Below, piece after piece: positions 9,006 through 17,732 of a DNA stretch of 64,000 nt. Made by a program: the position numbers and the translations under genes. The notes beneath the pieces are model-generated. The model saw only the letters and a list, made by a program, of their open reading frames with translations. It ran no database searches and was not told the DNA's origin. The DNA comes from Atopobiaceae bacterium (GTDB lineage: Bacteria > Actinomycetota > Coriobacteriia > Coriobacteriales > Atopobiaceae), in the NCBI GenBank assembly GCA_017533825.1, contig JAFWIE010000018.1, positions 19,868 to 83,867 of the forward strand. Direction: 5' to 3'. Every line of letters starts with the position of its first letter. The first letter of the stretch is position 1.

Positions 9006-9036
9006 AGTTGCTCTGCAATGTGGTACAATTGTTCGC
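9006..9036 (+). promoter_or_regulatory. extended -10 promoter of rarA; leaderless transcript likely
   Basis: TGGTACAAT is an extended -10 with its hexamer at 9024-9029. Transcription would then begin at 9036 or 9037, on or next to the rarA ATG. No Shine-Dalgarno sequence lies ahead of that ATG, which fits a leaderless message. No clear -35 box is seen. Confidence 0.5.
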
Positions 9037-10401
9037 ATGGAAACACTCTTCTCAAATATGGAGCGTGAGCTCCGCACCCAGAACGCCCCGCTGGCGGTGC
9101 GGATGCGTCCCGTCACGCTCGAGGACTATGTGGGGCAGGAGCAGGCGGTTGGTCCTGGCTCATGGCTGCGTCTCGCCATTGAGCACGACACGCTCTCGTC
9201 GGTGCTGTTGTATGGACCAGCAGGTACCGGCAAGACGACGCTCGCGCGTATAATCGCTCACCGTACGCACGCAGAGTTCGTCGAGGTATCTGCCATCACG
9301 GGTACCGTCAAGGACCTCAGGCGAGAGATCGAGGCCGCTGACTCTCGCCTGCTCGTTACGGGTAGGCGGACCATACTCTTCGTGGACGAGATCCATCGCT
9401 TCAATCGCTCGCAGCAGGATGCGTTGCTGCATGCCGTGGAGAACCGCACGGTGGTACTCGTAGGTGCCACGACGGAGAACCCTTACTTCGAGGTGAACTC
9501 AGCGCTCATCTCGCGCTCACGTGTTGTGGAACTTGGCCCACTTGATGATGCGTCGATTCGTACGCTCGTAAAGCGCGCGCTCGTGGCCGAGGAGGGTCTT
9601 GGTGGCGCATTCGAGCTCGAGGACGACGCGTTGGATCACATCGTGACCCTTGCAGGTGGAGATGCGCGCGCCGCGCTCACCTCCTTGGAGCTGGCGAGTC
9701 AGATGGCGGCACCTGCAGGGACGCTTCCCAGAGCCTCCTCGGGGACACCCGATGGAGCTTCCACATGCGATGCCCCCGTCCCCCTCATCATCACGCTGCA
9801 ACATGTGCTCGACGCGAATCCACGCCGTGGGCTTCCCTACGACAAAGATGGCGACATGCACTACGACGTAATCTCGGCCTTTATCAAGTCCATGCGTGGG
9901 GGCGACCCGGATGCAGCTGTCTACTGGCTCGCGCGCATGATCGATGCGGGGGAGGACCCCAAGTTCATTGCACGTCGCATCATGATCGCCGCTTCGGAGG
10001 ACGTCGGCAACGCCGATCCGCAGGCCCTGCTCATCGCTGAGGCCGCCTTCAAGGCGACGGAGGTCATCGGGTATCCGGAGTGTCGCATCAACTTGGCGCA
10101 GGCGGTCATCTACCTTTGCCTCGCGCCAAAGAGCAACGCCGCGGAGTCGGCAATCGATGCCGCCTTGGAAGAAGTACGCAGTGGACCGCGCCGCGAGGTG
10201 CCCACACACCTGCGCGATCGACATCGTCCAGGTTCCGACGAGTACGGTCCCTATCTCTATCCGCACAACTATCCTGGAGGTTGGGTGGAACAACAATACC
10301 TTCCGGACGGGTTGGAACGCGGAGTCTTCTATCAGCCCGGTCCGCGCGGTTGGGAGGCCTGGCGCATGGAGGCGATCGGCCGCGACCGCGCGGGAAGCTA
10401 G
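9037..10401 (+). CDS. rarA: replication-associated recombination protein RarA (MgsA) AAA+ ATPase
   Basis: A 454-residue clamp-loader-like AAA+ ATPase acting at stalled replication forks. The Walker A motif GPAGTGKT is at residues 60-67, the Walker B motif is ILFVDEIHRF, and sensor 1 is VGATTENP, the typical RarA form. The C-terminal half has the RarA tetramerisation signatures HYDVISAFIKSMRGGDPDAA and YPECRINLAQA. The last 50 residues (YLYPHNYPGG, YQPGPRG) also match the family. Family length is about 430-450, so it is complete. No RBS is seen, in keeping with leaderless expression. Confidence 0.95.
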   Translation: METLFSNMERELRTQNAPLAVRMRPVTLEDYVGQEQAVGPGSWLRLAIEHDTLSSVLLYGPAGTGKTTLARIIAHRTHAEFVEVSAITGTVKDLRREIEAADSRLLVTGRRTILFVDEIHRFNRSQQDALLHAVENRTVVLVGATTENPYFEVNSALISRSRVVELGPLDDASIRTLVKRALVAEEGLGGAFELEDDALDHIVTLAGGDARAALTSLELASQMAAPAGTLPRASSGTPDGASTCDAPVPLIITLQHVLDANPRRGLPYDKDGDMHYDVISAFIKSMRGGDPDAAVYWLARMIDAGEDPKFIARRIMIAASEDVGNADPQALLIAEAAFKATEVIGYPECRINLAQAVIYLCLAPKSNAAESAIDAALEEVRSGPRREVPTHLRDRHRPGSDEYGPYLYPHNYPGGWVEQQYLPDGLERGVFYQPGPRGWEAWRMEAIGRDRAGS

Positions 10402-10551
10402 CGTGCGAGGAACGTTGCTCCACGGCGTATGCCCACCGGCGGAGTGCAAGAGATGCGTTCTACCAAACAGGATGTTTTGAGCTAGAATACAAAGCATATG
10501 AGTAGGATTGGGCGCATGCCCGTGATTGTCAGAGAACAGTCGGAGGAAAAC

Positions 10552-11163
10552 ATGGAATGGCTCAACTGGCTTACGGAGATATTCAGGCAGCTCCTCATCA
10601 TTGTGCTTACGGTGCTTGCCGTGTTTGCTGTGCGCGCCTTGCTCGAGTTGTCGCGCACGTTGCGTAAGGCACGCCAGACGATAGACGAGCTGGGTAAGCA
10701 TGCGGGCGACATCGTTCAGAACGCCAACCAGACCCTCGATGATGTGAAGCCAATCATCAGGCGGGTAGACGGCATGGTTGAGGACTTGGAGCCTGCGGTA
10801 GCTGGGGTACAGCCGCTTATCGAGAAGGTCACCACCGCCGTTGACGTCGCCACGGTCGACTTGGCTTCGGTCAACGACATCTTGGTGGACGTGTCCTCGG
10901 TTACCGATACGGCCTCGAACGTGACGAGCACCGTCTCCAAGGCGACGAACAGCGCCGTGAGTGGCGTTGCCGGCGTGGTTGGCAAGTTTACGGGTGCAAA
11001 GAGCAAGAAGCAGCGCAAGCTCTCCGCAAAGTCCCACGTGGCGGTTGAGGTTGACGACGAGAAGCGGGAAGCCGCAAAGGTTAAGCACGAGGCAGAGGAT
11101 GCCGTGCCAGAGGAGTCCTCACGACGCGATTACTTCACGTATGATGACGGCGGACAGGAGTAG
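10552..11163 (+). CDS. DUF948-type membrane-anchored protein
   Basis: A 203-residue protein from ATG 10552, chosen because GGAGG lies 6 bp upstream; an in-frame ATG at 10498 lacks an RBS. An N-terminal membrane helix (LLIIVLTVLAVFAVRALLEL) is followed by a long heptad-like amphipathic region (about 25-140, TLDDVKPIIRRVDGMVEDL), then a charged tail. This is the layout of DUF948 'general stress' proteins. It lies just upstream of an RsbW-like gene and a stress-type sigma factor, so a link with that regulon is plausible. A TAGAAT box at 10483-10488 may be its -10. Confidence 0.7.
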   Translation: MEWLNWLTEIFRQLLIIVLTVLAVFAVRALLELSRTLRKARQTIDELGKHAGDIVQNANQTLDDVKPIIRRVDGMVEDLEPAVAGVQPLIEKVTTAVDVATVDLASVNDILVDVSSVTDTASNVTSTVSKATNSAVSGVAGVVGKFTGAKSKKQRKLSAKSHVAVEVDDEKREAAKVKHEAEDAVPEESSRRDYFTYDDGGQE

Positions 11164-11167
11164 CAGT

Positions 11168-11551
11168 ATGGTTACTTCGCACGTAACGCTGAACATCCCG
11201 CCGTTACCGGCATTTGCCCGTTCGGTTCGCATGATGGCCGCAAATCTAGCTGTGTTGTGTTCCATGAGCGTCGAAGAAGTAGAGGATGCGCGCATGGCAG
11301 CAGAGGAGGCCTTCGTCTATGCCTGTGCAACGCGTCCCGATGTCTGCGACATCGACTTCGAGGTTTCTGCAGAAGGTTTAAACATGTCGTTTTCCTTGGG
11401 CGATGCGGCGATAGACGAGGAACCGGCGATTGCTGAGCAGGTTGGTCTCGCTCAGGTGCTGCTCTCTGCGGTGAGTGACAGCTATGAGGTTTCCCCGGAT
11501 GGGTCTATGCTGCGTGCTACCAAGCTGGTAGGTGCTGTCCATGGCATCTAG
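11168..11551 (+). CDS. RsbW-like anti-sigma factor homologue with degenerate ATP site
   Basis: A 127-residue protein from ATG 11168 (AGGAG 8 bp upstream) that overlaps the sigma factor start by 11 bp. The layout follows RsbW/SpoIIAB: an N-terminal strand with PAFARSVRMMAANLA, a helix EVEDARMAAEEAFVYA at the N-box position, and an end VGLAQVLLSAVSDSYEV. The N-box asparagine is replaced (EEAFVYA for the usual EA-TNA), and the D-x-G motif of the ATP site is not seen (FSLGDAAID). It may bind the sigma factor without being a kinase. Position is the main support for the anti-sigma role. Confidence 0.7.
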   Translation: MVTSHVTLNIPPLPAFARSVRMMAANLAVLCSMSVEEVEDARMAAEEAFVYACATRPDVCDIDFEVSAEGLNMSFSLGDAAIDEEPAIAEQVGLAQVLLSAVSDSYEVSPDGSMLRATKLVGAVHGI

Positions 11552-12353
11552 CACCTTAGAGGAGCAGTCGCCGCGCGTTGGTCGCCGTTCTCGTTCGGGT
11601 GTGCTGGCATGGGACAAGACGCGCACCAAGGAGTTGTTCCGTCGTTATCGCGAGAAGGGCGACGAGCAGGCGCGAGAGCAACTCGTCATGAATCACCTGA
11701 ACCTCGTGCGCTATCTTGCGTCCAAGTTCAAAAACCGCGGCGAGCCGTTGGATGACCTCGTGCAGGTAGGGACGATAGGCCTCATCAAGGCCATCGACCG
11801 CTTCGATCCATCGCGTGGCCTCGAGTTCACCACCTATGCCACGCCCACCATCATGGGCGAGATTAAGCGTCACTTTCGCGACAAGGGTTGGTCGGTACGC
11901 GTTCCTCGACGTCTGCAAGAGCTCTCGGCTAAGGTCACGCAAGTGAGCGAGGAGCTCACGCGCGAGCTGCAGCGTTCTCCTTCCGTGGCAGAGATAGCGG
12001 AGCGCGCAGGCACGAGCGTGGAGGATGTGCTTGAGGCGATGGAGTCCTCCACGGCGTATAGCTCCGTGCCGCTGGAAGGTGGCGGGGACAGTGAGGAGGA
12101 CGCGCCGTCTGTCATTGACCACTTCGCCACCGAGGACGCCGACCTCATGTCTTCGGATGACCGCATGCTCCTCGAGGATGCGATTCGCGACTTCTCGTCG
12201 CGCGAGAAGGACATCATTCGCATGCGGTTTGAGGAGGGGCTTACGCAGGTGGAGATTGCCGAGCGCCTTGGCGTCTCGCAAGTCCAGGTGTCACGACTGC
12301 TGCGACGCACTCTTCAACGCTTGCACGACAAGATTTCATTGGACGAGGCGTAG
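11541..12353 (+). CDS. RNA polymerase sigma factor, SigB/SigF/SigG family
   Basis: A 270-residue group 3 sigma factor from ATG 11541. Region 2 has LVMNHLNLVRYLASKFKN, DDLVQVGTIGLIKAIDRFDP and FTTYATPTIMGEIKRHFRDKGW. Region 3 follows (LSAKVTQVSEEL...SVAEIAERAGTSVEDVLEAM). Region 4 ends with SREKDIIRMRFEEGLTQVEIAERLGVSQVQVSRLLRR. This matches stress/sporulation-type factors controlled by RsbW/SpoIIAB proteins, and it follows an RsbW-like gene with overlapping reading frames. There is no sporulation context. The regulon is not visible here. Confidence 0.92.
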   Translation: MASSTLEEQSPRVGRRSRSGVLAWDKTRTKELFRRYREKGDEQAREQLVMNHLNLVRYLASKFKNRGEPLDDLVQVGTIGLIKAIDRFDPSRGLEFTTYATPTIMGEIKRHFRDKGWSVRVPRRLQELSAKVTQVSEELTRELQRSPSVAEIAERAGTSVEDVLEAMESSTAYSSVPLEGGGDSEEDAPSVIDHFATEDADLMSSDDRMLLEDAIRDFSSREKDIIRMRFEEGLTQVEIAERLGVSQVQVSRLLRRTLQRLHDKISLDEA

Positions 12354-12469
12354 GGCGGCGTAAGGCTCCCGACGAAGGGCGCGCGGCTTGCCGTGGCCGG
12401 GGGCAGCCGAGGATTTGTTCATAGGACTCATGTTAAATGATGGGGCATCGAGCTCCATCCGTGGAATCC

Positions 12470-12478
12470 TGTTACAAT
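12470..12478 (+). promoter_or_regulatory. extended -10 element upstream of alaS
   Basis: TGTTACAAT matches the extended -10 pattern TG-N-TATAAT, 37 bp ahead of the alaS start. No good -35 box is present. The 160-bp gap after the sigma gene makes independent transcription of the alaS operon plausible. Confidence 0.45.
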
Positions 12479-12514
12479 TCACTAGTTTTGCATGCCGATG
12501 ATGCGAGGAGAGAC

Positions 12515-15172
12515 ATGGGCAACAAAATCAAGTACATGACCACCGCGGAGATTCGTGAGGACTTTCTCACGTTCTTCCAGAGCAAGGGTTGCAAGCGATA
12601 TCCGTCTTCGTCGCTGATTCCCGACGATCCGTCGCTCCTGCTCTCCAACGCGGGCATGAATCAGTTCAAGGAATACTACCAGGGCCTCAAGACGATGAGC
12701 GAGATTGGTGCCTGCTCCTGCCAGAAGTGTTTGCGCACGAACGACATCGACAACATCGGCGATTCACGCCACCTCTCGTTCTTTGAGATGCTGGGAAACT
12801 TCGCCTTCGGTGGCTACACGAAGGAAGACGCCATACGCTGGGCCATGGAGTTCTGCACGAAGCCTGAGCATCTGGGGTTGCCGATGGAGCGGCTCTACTT
12901 CACAGTCTTCACCGACGATGATGAGTCCATCGAGCTGTGGCAGAAGTACGGTGCTGACCCCACGCACATTACGCGCTTGGGAGAGGACGACAACTTCTGG
13001 GCGGCTGGTCCCACGGGTCCGTGCGGTCCTTGCTCCGAGGTGTACTTCGACCAGGGCGAGGAGTTCGGCTGCGGCAGCCCCGACTGCGCTCCCGGTTGTG
13101 ACTGCGACCGCTTCCTCGAGTTCTGGAATCTCGTCTTCACCCAGTACGACCGTCAGGAGGACGGTTCCCTTCCGGAGTTGCCCCATCGCAACGTGGACAC
13201 CGGCATGGGCTTGGAGCGAATCTCTGCCATCATGCAGGGCCAGCATTCCAACTACGAGGGAGACGTGCTCAGGAGCCTCTTGGGCGTCGGCGAGCGCCTC
13301 TCCGGCAAGACCTATGGTGGTAAGGCCACCGGCGACGACCGTAGTCTGCGCATCATCGCCGACCACTCGCGAGCCGTCACCTTCATGATCAGCGACGGCA
13401 TCCTGCCTTCCAACGAGGGCCGTGGATACATTCTGCGCCGTCTCCTGCGCCGTGCCGTGTATCATGGCCGTCTTCTGGGAATCGAGGGCGCGTTCCTCAC
13501 GCAGTACTCGTCCGAGGTGCGCTCCATCATGGGCGAGGTGTATCCGGCGCTCGTCGAGAATGCGGCGCTCATTGACGGAATCATCGCCGCTGAGGAAGAG
13601 CGGTTCAATGCGACGCTCGACAAGGGCGAGGAGCTGCTCGGCGCTGAGCTGGAGGGGCTCGACGCAGGCGCGGACCTGCCTGGGACGGTTGCCTTTACGC
13701 TGCATGATACGTACGGTTTTCCGATTGACCTCACGCGGGAGATCTGCGAGGCACGCGGTCACGCAATCGAGATGCCTTCCTTCGAGGCGGCCATGACGGA
13801 CCAGAGAGAGCGTGCGCGCGCTGCGGCGAACCGCGATGCATGGGGCTCATACAACAACGTGTGGACGACGCTCTCGGATGAGCTCAGCGGTACAGAGTTC
13901 GTAGGATACGAGCAGGATGTGGTGGAAGATGCCACGGTGCTCGCACTCGTGGTTGACGGCGAGAGTGTCTCGATGGCAAAGGAGGGAGACGACGTCGAGG
14001 TGGTCCTCGATCGTACTCCTTTCTATGCGGAGATGGGCGGCCAGGTGGGCGACACTGGCATGCTTGAGCGCGATGGCATGGTGCTTGAGGTTCGGGACAC
14101 CAAGCATCATGAGGGTGATCTGTACGGACATGTCGGGACCCTGACGACGGGAACCCTTCGGTTGGGCGACGTGGTGAAGGCCGTCATCGATCACGGGCGT
14201 CGCGAGCTCATTCGGCGCAACCACACGGCCACACACCTGCTTGATGCGGCACTCAAGGTGGTCTTGGGCGCCCACGTGAGCCAGGCAGGCTCCTTGGTGG
14301 CACCTGAGCGCCTGCGCTTTGACTTCACGCATTTCGAAGCAGTGACGCCCGAGGAGCTGGCACGCATTGAGGGACTGGTGAACGCGCAGATCTTTGCCGC
14401 CGAGCCTGTCGTCACGCGCGTCATGGGAATTGATGAGGCAAAGGCGTCGGGTGCCGTCGCCCTCTTTGGCGAGAAGTACGGAGATGTCGTGCGCGTTGTC
14501 TCGGTAGGAGACACAGAGACTCCGTTCTCGCGCGAGCTGTGCGGAGGCACGCATGCACGCAACACGTCTGAGCTGGGTCTTTTCAAGATCGTGAGCGAGG
14601 GTTCCGTCGGCTCGAACGCGCGTCGCATTGAGGCAGTGACATCTGCGGGTGCACTCTCCTACGTGGATGAGCGTCTGGCGCAGATGGATGATGTCGCAAC
14701 GGCGCTCAAGTGCCGTTCCACCGACGTGCTCGTACGAGTGGAGCAGCTGCAGCGCGAGTTGCGCGAGACGCAGAAGAAGCTTCAGACGGCTCTAACGGGT
14801 GGCTCATCCAACGTACTCTCGGATGCGATCTCATCAGCCATTGATTTGGGCGATTACAAACTCGTTCTCGCACATCTCGAAGGCGTGAGCGGAAAGGATC
14901 TCCGCTCGGCATGGGATACCGTTCGTGACAAGCTGGGGATGTCGAGTGCATGCGTGCTCGTATCGGTCGTTGATGGTAAGGTCGCACTCCTTGCCGCAGG
15001 TACGGACGCTGCCGTTGGCGCGGGTTTCTCGGCCGGAGACGTGATTCGCCGCATCGCCCCCATCGTTGGCGGACGTGGTGGTGGACGTCCCAACATGGCT
15101 CAGGCAGGCGGACGCGATGCTGGCGCAGTCGCAGACGCGCTTGCCGCCGTCAAAGAATTGCTCGGCGCGTGA
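12515..15172 (+). CDS. alaS: alanyl-tRNA synthetase
   Basis: An 885-residue class II synthetase charging tRNA-Ala. The start MGNKIKYMTTAEIREDFL is supported by GAGGAGA 5 bp upstream. Motifs seen: SNAGMNQFK, CQKCLRTNDIDNIG, SFFEMLGNFAFGGY, the WAAGPTGPCGPCSE block, and VDTGMGLERISAIM with class II motif 3. The editing domain has the zinc-site HTATHLL, and the second editing motif is CGGTHARNT. The C-Ala domain ends GGGRPNMAQAGG. Length is normal. Its stop overlaps the GTG start of ruvX. Confidence 0.98.
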   Translation: MGNKIKYMTTAEIREDFLTFFQSKGCKRYPSSSLIPDDPSLLLSNAGMNQFKEYYQGLKTMSEIGACSCQKCLRTNDIDNIGDSRHLSFFEMLGNFAFGGYTKEDAIRWAMEFCTKPEHLGLPMERLYFTVFTDDDESIELWQKYGADPTHITRLGEDDNFWAAGPTGPCGPCSEVYFDQGEEFGCGSPDCAPGCDCDRFLEFWNLVFTQYDRQEDGSLPELPHRNVDTGMGLERISAIMQGQHSNYEGDVLRSLLGVGERLSGKTYGGKATGDDRSLRIIADHSRAVTFMISDGILPSNEGRGYILRRLLRRAVYHGRLLGIEGAFLTQYSSEVRSIMGEVYPALVENAALIDGIIAAEEERFNATLDKGEELLGAELEGLDAGADLPGTVAFTLHDTYGFPIDLTREICEARGHAIEMPSFEAAMTDQRERARAAANRDAWGSYNNVWTTLSDELSGTEFVGYEQDVVEDATVLALVVDGESVSMAKEGDDVEVVLDRTPFYAEMGGQVGDTGMLERDGMVLEVRDTKHHEGDLYGHVGTLTTGTLRLGDVVKAVIDHGRRELIRRNHTATHLLDAALKVVLGAHVSQAGSLVAPERLRFDFTHFEAVTPEELARIEGLVNAQIFAAEPVVTRVMGIDEAKASGAVALFGEKYGDVVRVVSVGDTETPFSRELCGGTHARNTSELGLFKIVSEGSVGSNARRIEAVTSAGALSYVDERLAQMDDVATALKCRSTDVLVRVEQLQRELRETQKKLQTALTGGSSNVLSDAISSAIDLGDYKLVLAHLEGVSGKDLRSAWDTVRDKLGMSSACVLVSVVDGKVALLAAGTDAAVGAGFSAGDVIRRIAPIVGGRGGGRPNMAQAGGRDAGAVADALAAVKELLGA

Positions 15173-15582
15173 GGGTCCTCGCGCTCGATATAGGTGAGGT
15201 ACGCATAGGCATCGCCTCGAGCGACGCCACTGGAACGGTGGCGTCGCCCGTGTGCGTGCTTCCTGCGCGGGAAGTGCTGGCTGGCGCTCGTACATGGCGG
15301 AGAGTGCTCGAGGACTTTGAGCCGGAGCTGCTCGTTTGCGGTCTTCCGCATACGATGTCGGGTGAGGAGGGTCCTCAGGCACAACATGTGCGTGAGGTTG
15401 CTTCTGAAGTGGCCCGCTCTTGCGGTATTCCTTTGGAGTTTGAAGACGAACGCCTGTCCTCAGTGGAGGCTAAGCGTATCCTTAGGAGACAGGGACTCAG
15501 CGAGCGACGCATGCGTGGCAAGGTAGACATGGTGGCGGCGTCGCTTTTCTTGCAGACGTGGCTCGATGCACACAAGAACTGA
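15169..15582 (+). CDS. ruvX: RuvX/YqgF putative Holliday junction resolvase
   Basis: A 137-residue RNase H-fold protein starting at a GTG that overlaps the alaS stop. It begins VLALDIGEVRIGIASSD (catalytic Asp in LDIG), contains VCGLPHTMSG for the family's VGLP motif, and ends FEDERLSSVEAKRIL and KVDMVAASLFLQTWLD with the last acidic residue. RuvX is implicated in 16S rRNA 5' processing and proposed as a Holliday junction resolvase. The alaS-ruvX-mltG order is conserved in Gram-positive bacteria. Confidence 0.93.
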   Translation: MRVLALDIGEVRIGIASSDATGTVASPVCVLPAREVLAGARTWRRVLEDFEPELLVCGLPHTMSGEEGPQAQHVREVASEVARSCGIPLEFEDERLSSVEAKRILRRQGLSERRMRGKVDMVAASLFLQTWLDAHKN

Positions 15583-15592
15583 GAGGACTGTC

Positions 15593-17065
15593 ATGCCCAC
15601 ATCCACGAGCCCGGACGATGCCGGGGCGGCACGGAAGTCACCTGCCGCATCCTCGAATGCAAGCGACAAGGAACGAAGCAAGTCGGCACCACGCCAGCGA
15701 CGCAACAGCGCAGGTAAGGTAGCCGCATCTTCGACGGGATCGATTTCGAGCACCAACTCCAACCGCAGAAGGTCGGGCACTACTGGTTCGCTTTCTGCCA
15801 CGAACCCCAACCGTAGACGTACGGGTGCTACGGGATCGCTTTCCGCCACAAATCCCAACCGCAGAAGGGGAGGGACAACCGGGACACTCTCGGGTAGTGC
15901 CTCCGGCCGACAGCGCACGGGACGCACCAACCCTGGGAGTAAGCCGCATGTCGCGAAGGGGGCGTCGCAGCCTCCCAAGCATTCGGCCGCCAAGCTTCCC
16001 TCGACTGGAAGGTCAGTTCTGCTCATCGGTGGCATCGCACTTGTAGTTGTCGCGTTCTTGGTCGGTGGTTTCTTCGTTGTCCGCAGGCTGCTTCCGGTTT
16101 CGGAGGGGGCTCAGGTGCCAGATGGTCAAACGGTGACAGTTGCCATTGCCGAGGGCTCTGATGGCGCGACCATCATCCAAACGCTCCTTGATGCAGGAGT
16201 CATCCATAGCAGCAAGGACTTCATGAGGGCGGTCAACGAGCAAAACGCCGACCAAAGCCTGCGAAGTGGTACGTACACGTTCACCACGGGGTCAGACCCA
16301 GCTGACGTGGTGCGGCAGCTCGTTGCGGGTCCAAACACGAGTGAGGCTCAACTGCAAGTTCCTGAGGGTCTCACGGTGGAGCAGACTGCCCAATTGGTGG
16401 AGGAATCGCTGGGCATTGCTTCTGCAGACTTCATGCAACAGGCGAAGGCGTCGAACTACGTTGAGGACTATTCCTTCCTCAAGGAGGCGGGCAACGACTC
16501 ATTGGAGGGGTTCCTCTATCCAAAGACATACAATCTTGCCGGACTGGAGAAGACTCCAGATGCCATTATTCGCATGATGCTCTCACAGTTCGAGGCGGAA
16601 TTCTCCGTACTCGACACCGATGCGGCGCGTAAGAGCATCTTTGACCGCTATGGCCTCAACGCGACGGACTATGACTTCATAAAGATTGCTTCCATCATCG
16701 AGAAGGAGGCACTCAATGAGGACGACCGCGCCAAGGTGTCATCGGTCTTCTACAATCGGTTGAGCATCAACATGGCGCTGCAGAGCGACGCGACCATTGG
16801 GTACGTGAACGGTGGCCTGGTAGATACGGAAGCAGACAGTCCCTATAACACCTACCGCTACAAAGGACTTCCGCCGACCCCGATTTGCTCGGCGAGCGAG
16901 TGGGCGATTGAAGCTGCGATGAATCCGAGCGATACCGATTATCTGTTCTTCTTCATCATCGAGGATGGCGACTACTCAAACCACACGTTCACAAAGACGT
17001 TTGAGGAACATGATGCTGCCTATGCAGCGGCGCTCGCGGAGCTCCGGCAGCGAAACGGGGAGTAA
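15593..17065 (+). CDS. mltG: endolytic murein transglycosylase MltG with repeat-rich cytoplasmic tail
   Basis: A 490-residue membrane protein. ATG 15593 is preferred over an upstream in-frame start because GAGAGGA lies 5 bp before it. Residues 1-135 are cytoplasmic, basic and low-complexity, with a 16-residue repeat (SLSATNPNRRRTGATG) in about three copies. One membrane helix follows (VLLIGGIALVVVAFLVGGFFVV). The YceG domain has GFLYPKTY, IASIIEKEA with the catalytic Glu, SVFYNRL, LQSDATIGYV and GLPPTPICSASEWAI. MltG cleaves nascent glycan strands and ends peptidoglycan polymerisation. The tail is longer than usual. Confidence 0.94.
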   Translation: MPTSTSPDDAGAARKSPAASSNASDKERSKSAPRQRRNSAGKVAASSTGSISSTNSNRRRSGTTGSLSATNPNRRRTGATGSLSATNPNRRRGGTTGTLSGSASGRQRTGRTNPGSKPHVAKGASQPPKHSAAKLPSTGRSVLLIGGIALVVVAFLVGGFFVVRRLLPVSEGAQVPDGQTVTVAIAEGSDGATIIQTLLDAGVIHSSKDFMRAVNEQNADQSLRSGTYTFTTGSDPADVVRQLVAGPNTSEAQLQVPEGLTVEQTAQLVEESLGIASADFMQQAKASNYVEDYSFLKEAGNDSLEGFLYPKTYNLAGLEKTPDAIIRMMLSQFEAEFSVLDTDAARKSIFDRYGLNATDYDFIKIASIIEKEALNEDDRAKVSSVFYNRLSINMALQSDATIGYVNGGLVDTEADSPYNTYRYKGLPPTPICSASEWAIEAAMNPSDTDYLFFFIIEDGDYSNHTFTKTFEEHDAAYAAALAELRQRNGE

Positions 17066-17069
17066 CCAG

Positions 17070-17570
17070 ATGAGACTCACGAGGGCGAGCCGCTACGTAC
17101 GTTCCGTTGAACTGATTGACGTAGATGAGCTCAAGGCACACGGCATTCGCTGCGTGCTAGTTGACCGAGACAACACGTTGGTGCCTCGCGACACCAAGGT
17201 CGCGCCAACCGATGTGCGCGCGTGGCTCGAACGGCTACGCCAAGCACACATCTCGGTGTGCATGGTGTCGAACAACTTCCATACGGATCAGGTGTGCGCG
17301 TCTGCCGATGATTTGGGCTGTGCGGTGGTGCATCACGCCATGAAGCCCGCACCCGTCGCCATACAAATTGCACTCGTAACGATGGGTGTGCCCAAGGAGC
17401 AGACGGTGCTTGTGGGAGACCAGCTGTTCACCGATGTGGTGGCGGGAAATCTGGCTGGCATCCGCACCATCTTGGTGCGTCCGCAATCGCGCAAGGACCT
17501 TTGGTACACGCAGCTGTTCCGCATCGCGGAACAGGCTTTCTTGGGCGATGTGAGCTTCGAGGGGGAGTAG
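17070..17570 (+). CDS. YqeG-family HAD phosphatase
   Basis: A 166-residue class IIIA HAD phosphatase. ATG 17070 is preceded by GGGGAG and lies 4 bp after the mltG stop. Motif I is LVDRDNTLVPRD, motif II VCMVSNN, the lysine region HHAMKPAPVAIQ, and motif IV VLVGDQLFTDVVAGNLAGI. It matches the YqeG/GEP4 group, whose fungal member is a phosphatidylglycerophosphate phosphatase. The bacterial substrate is uncertain; a lipid phosphate role is inference only. Confidence 0.88.
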   Translation: MRLTRASRYVRSVELIDVDELKAHGIRCVLVDRDNTLVPRDTKVAPTDVRAWLERLRQAHISVCMVSNNFHTDQVCASADDLGCAVVHHAMKPAPVAIQIALVTMGVPKEQTVLVGDQLFTDVVAGNLAGIRTILVRPQSRKDLWYTQLFRIAEQAFLGDVSFEGE

Positions 17571-17672
17571 CGGGATCGAGCACTTGTCGTCAGGGCTGCC
17601 TCATTGAGCGATTGCGCACAAGGGACAGCCCAGACGGCCCACCTATGGCATACCGCATCACACGGACTACCT

Positions 17673-17703
17673 TACACGGAATACCTTCCTTCGTGTTAGA
17701 ATC
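17673..17703 (+). promoter_or_regulatory. possible promoter of the aroK operon
   Basis: TTACAC (17673-17678) and TAGAAT (17698-17703) are 19 bp apart, longer than ideal, about 30 bp before the shikimate kinase start. Confidence 0.35.
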
Positions 17704-17732
17704 GATGACGAACAACACGACGGGAGATGGCA

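Noticed and set aside
9517..11088. A 523-codon minus-strand frame opposite rarA and the DUF948 gene
   Set aside because: It crosses two genuine plus-strand genes and their intergenic gap and shows no family motif.
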